Source: Sipunculus nudus (lineage: Eukaryota > Annelida > Sipuncula > Golfingiida > Sipunculidae). From it: a stretch of 64,000 nucleotides of DNA. Position numbers and translations under genes: made by a program. Location of the stretch: NCBI GenBank assembly GCA_026874595.1, contig CM049309.1, forward strand, positions 73,392,426 to 73,456,425, read 5' to 3'. Below are positions 61,256 to 64,000 of this stretch, in pieces. Position 1 is the stretch's first letter. Every line of letters begins with the position of its first letter. Under the pieces are notes generated by a model, which saw nothing but the letters and a program-made list of their open reading frames with translations, was not told the origin of the DNA and searched no databases.

Positions 61256-64000
61256 GTAGGGCCATCGGTCATTATGTCCTGCGCTATTGTTATGACAAAA
61301 TGCATATCCATTAAGAAAACTCAGTAACCCTTGTAATATCGGAGCAGGGTGTACAGTTATTGGCTCTGCAGGGCTGTGCTTCGGGGAACAGCACTGGGCT
61401 GACCCTAGTTGTTCAGTGTGTCTGTAGATTGGGTGGCTGTTAGCTCGGTTTAAGCTGATTTAGGCAGGTAGAATCCTGATTGCTGCCCCTCCCATCCTGC
61501 TGCAGGTGGGTTGGTGCTGGTTAATCCAGGTAGGACCAGCACTGCTTCAGTGGGACATTTTTGAAGACATTTCTATAGACAGCAGTACAGCCTGTGGCAT
61601 AGGCTTGTGTTGTCTGCATGCTGCTAGCTGAATTGGGCATTTACTAGATCGCACATAATTTTCATCAATTTTCATATACAAGCATATTACCAAAGTCTTG
61701 TGCCCCCCAGCTTCTTAGGTGCAACAAGTGTCAGCAGATGCATTATCCGGAAAATTGTTCCCCATTCATTCATTTAAACACAGGTCATTAATTGTCCCAC
61801 TCATCATGGCGTGTGTTATGGGAAGCATGGTTGATATGATCAGGGGTTAACTTGTGTGTAACACTTGTCAAGTTACATGAGCTGTCGTGCATTCCCCTGG
61901 CTGGGAGGTTATTTATGTGGCTAGGGTCACCTACCATATGTTTGCCAAAATCTAATTCATTAGTGATGTAGTAAATAGGGTGTAAGAGCATCTGTCATAC
62001 TGAGCCTACCAGGCTAGTACAATACAGCAGTGTGTAGCCGCTCCTGGGGCCACACTTCACGTGTCTGTGATCTTGTTCTCGTCGTTTAAGTAATGTGAAA
62101 GGTCTTCGTGGCCTCATCTTCACAGCTGCGCGTTTTTAGTCATCATGGAAGTTGTGGGAAAAACACAACATAACAGAGGTGAAACGTGGCAGTAAATGCC
62201 TCACATGTGTATGCATTCTGTTTATGATGGGTTATACCGCAGAAAAGATGTTCATTTACAACAGAACTTGGTCAGCACAGGTGATCTTTAAAACCTGGTG
62301 ACTGATACACCTGTTGCCTGCTGATGTGCCTTGTGACCAACCAGTATGGTAAGTGTGCTTCAGAATTCTGGACCACCAGATCAATAAGAGTTTGGCAGTA
62401 AGGTAATGGGCAAATGCCGAGCACTTACCAGCAAACTAGGGAATGTATGTTAGGTAGAAAGCAAATGGATGTATGTAAGGGCTAGATTGAATTTCTGCAT
62501 CACAGCGGCCTGTTATGGGGATGTTGGGGAAGTTTGGGGAGGGGGGCCTGGTAGTGTTGCGCAGCAGTGTTTGTATCACCCGTGGCTTTGATCTTTCTTT
62601 TTATAGCACTACATCAAGGCTTTTGGGATGTGCAGCGTGGTTGTGGCAGAGCTGCCAGCCCTTTAATTCAGGGTAGAAACCAAGAGGGCCACTGGACAGA
62701 GCTCCGCTTGCCTGCGTACCACTAAAGCCAGGTTTGATGGGATTCATTAGGGAACAGCCAGTAATTACAAAGACGCTCCCCCTGTAACAAGACCTGTCAG
62801 GTTGCGGCCATGTTTATTTTATACCCACCCAACACAGACATGAAATAGGACACGTGCACACACGGAGCGTAGGCCCAGTATTGATGTGTGTTTCTCATTT
62901 GGGTACCCTGTGGTCTGATGTTCCATGTTCTTGCATGCTAACTAAGCAAGCCCGCCCTCAAAGTACAGCAAGTGTTCAAGTCAGAGGGTTAATTACAACC
63001 CCCTTCCCCACCAGCTTACTCTGTGCACCATAATTTGGCAGTGTGACGTAATTCACTTTGTATTAAAAATACATTAGGATAGCAGCCCATGTAATGTTTT
63101 ATTGATAAGTATATGTGATGGACATTTATGTTCTTGTATAGATTTGTTCCCCGGGGAAGGATGTGTGCTGACATGAACCATACAACAAAGAGACATGTAG
63201 CTTTACATTTTTGCGGTGGGGTAGAGTGTCTGTTGACCAAGACTGACCTCCCCATTACAATAATGGAACATATTTTGTACCTGTTTATCTTGGGTGTTTA
63301 GCTGTTTGCTGATTCAGTGTTGGCCCATGCGGGGATATTCATGTTTGCGCACCAGGGACAGGGCACCGGGCTTATTGATCACATAGAACAACAGGCTTCA
63401 ACGGAAAACTGATGCCAATCACAAAACCACACTTTACTGCCAGCCAATCGGGTGGTGACAGATCGCATCTTGTCACCTAATTGTGGAGGTTGGGCTTTGA
63501 ACCAGACAATATATATTGTGTACTTTCTCCTACCGACCTGTATCTGTGTGTGCCTATTGGTAACCCTGGAGGCCGTCTGTGGTGCTGTTTACTTTTGACA
63601 TATTATTACCAACTTACAGTTTCTCCTAACTTTTCACATCTAGTAAACTCACCCATTTCAAATTTATGTCAGTGTTTGCATTGTCTTGCTCATATGGCTT
63701 CAAAATTAGAAAATAAAGCTTCTGTTACAAATAAGTCATGCAACACACAGGTAATTCATAAATCGCTGTTGCTATAGTTTACTATTGACCAGTTTTATAA
63801 TGATTAGTACAGCTGCCACATTCATATAATCTATTATCATTACATTTTACCATCAATTGTCATTAATATAGATTGATCATTTATTTATTGCTGCTTGTTA
63901 AGATTCCCGTCCTTCTATCACAGTATTCCATACTCTAAGCTGCACTGATTCTTTCACTTTCAAATCCCATAAGTCAAGCATCCAGTTTATAAAAAAAAGG
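61256..64000. other. Intron-like sequence, GC-richer than average
   Basis: GC is higher from 61256 to about 63600 than in the other introns. One acceptor/donor pair at 62607-62672 was noticed but its phase is ambiguous. The expected shared downstream exon was not found before 64000. Confidence 0.35.

Noticed and set aside
62607-62672. Exon-like 66-bp segment with a strong acceptor (CTTTCTTTTTATAG) and a GGG|GTAGAA donor
   Set aside because: Two phases are open and the phase 0 required by exons 45759 and 61255 stops just before the donor, so it cannot be the shared downstream exon.
1-64000. CRISPR arrays, tRNA genes, intact rRNA genes, prokaryotic operons or a toxin/defence system
   Set aside because: No regularly spaced direct repeats with unique spacers, no tRNA A/B-box pairs with cloverleaf potential and no operon-like gene runs were seen; the exon/intron structure is eukaryotic.

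Overview
This is a eukaryotic genomic window. It is AT-rich, has no long open reading frames and no operons, and is filled with simple repeats and dispersed mobile elements. Several repeats begin with a T-run and a short hairpin followed by a (CCGT)n-type run, and the window also carries CCTTGACC-rich tandem units. Both look like repeats of marine invertebrates, most likely a mollusc, but the species cannot be named from sequence alone. Nearly all protein-coding content is short exons set in introns of many kilobases, so most ATG-to-stop frames here are chance frames.

Layout. 1-11.3 kb: repeat-rich DNA that would be intron or flank of a minus-strand gene. It holds a minus-oriented element with internal repeats (409-1430), a partial minus copy of a 2.6-kb repeat family (5213-6620), a ~280-bp tandem array carrying nuclear-receptor-like TGACCTTGA motifs (7085-8134) and another hairpin terminus (8365-8587). 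11.5-12.3 kb: a divergent promoter. To the left is the first coding exon of a thioredoxin-fold secretory protein (minus strand, 11520-11852). To the right is the first exon of a plus-strand gene (start at 12209 or 12248, donor after 12291).

12.3-61.3 kb: short plus-strand exons with good splice signals at 31015, 34978, 45759, 59140 and 61200/61214, plus a weaker one at 24431. Intron phases show how most of them can join. 12291 or 24468 (phase 2) goes to 34978-35010 (2 to 2). That joins either 45759-45786 (2 to 0) or 59140-59246 (2 to 1) then 61200-61255 (1 to 0). A short form can start at ATG 61214. All routes leave the window in phase 0 after a Lys codon. This looks like one large gene with alternative promoters and N-terminal exons whose main domain lies beyond 64 kb. 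A ROR/HR3-type nuclear receptor would fit that architecture, but this is inference only. Exon 31015-31131 is open only in phase 0 and does not fit the chain.

The introns hold several mobile elements: a TA-flanked terminal-inverted-repeat element (15131-16215) with an internal 5S-rRNA-like stretch; three near-identical 2.6-kb repeats (26370, 49949, 52839) and a shorter relative (56197); a small inverted-repeat element (40358-40674); a 140-bp tandem duplication (41771-42044); a 36-bp minisatellite (43080-43425); and a 1.27-kb foldback element (46982-48256). No tRNA gene, CRISPR array, complete rRNA gene or intact transposase was recognised.
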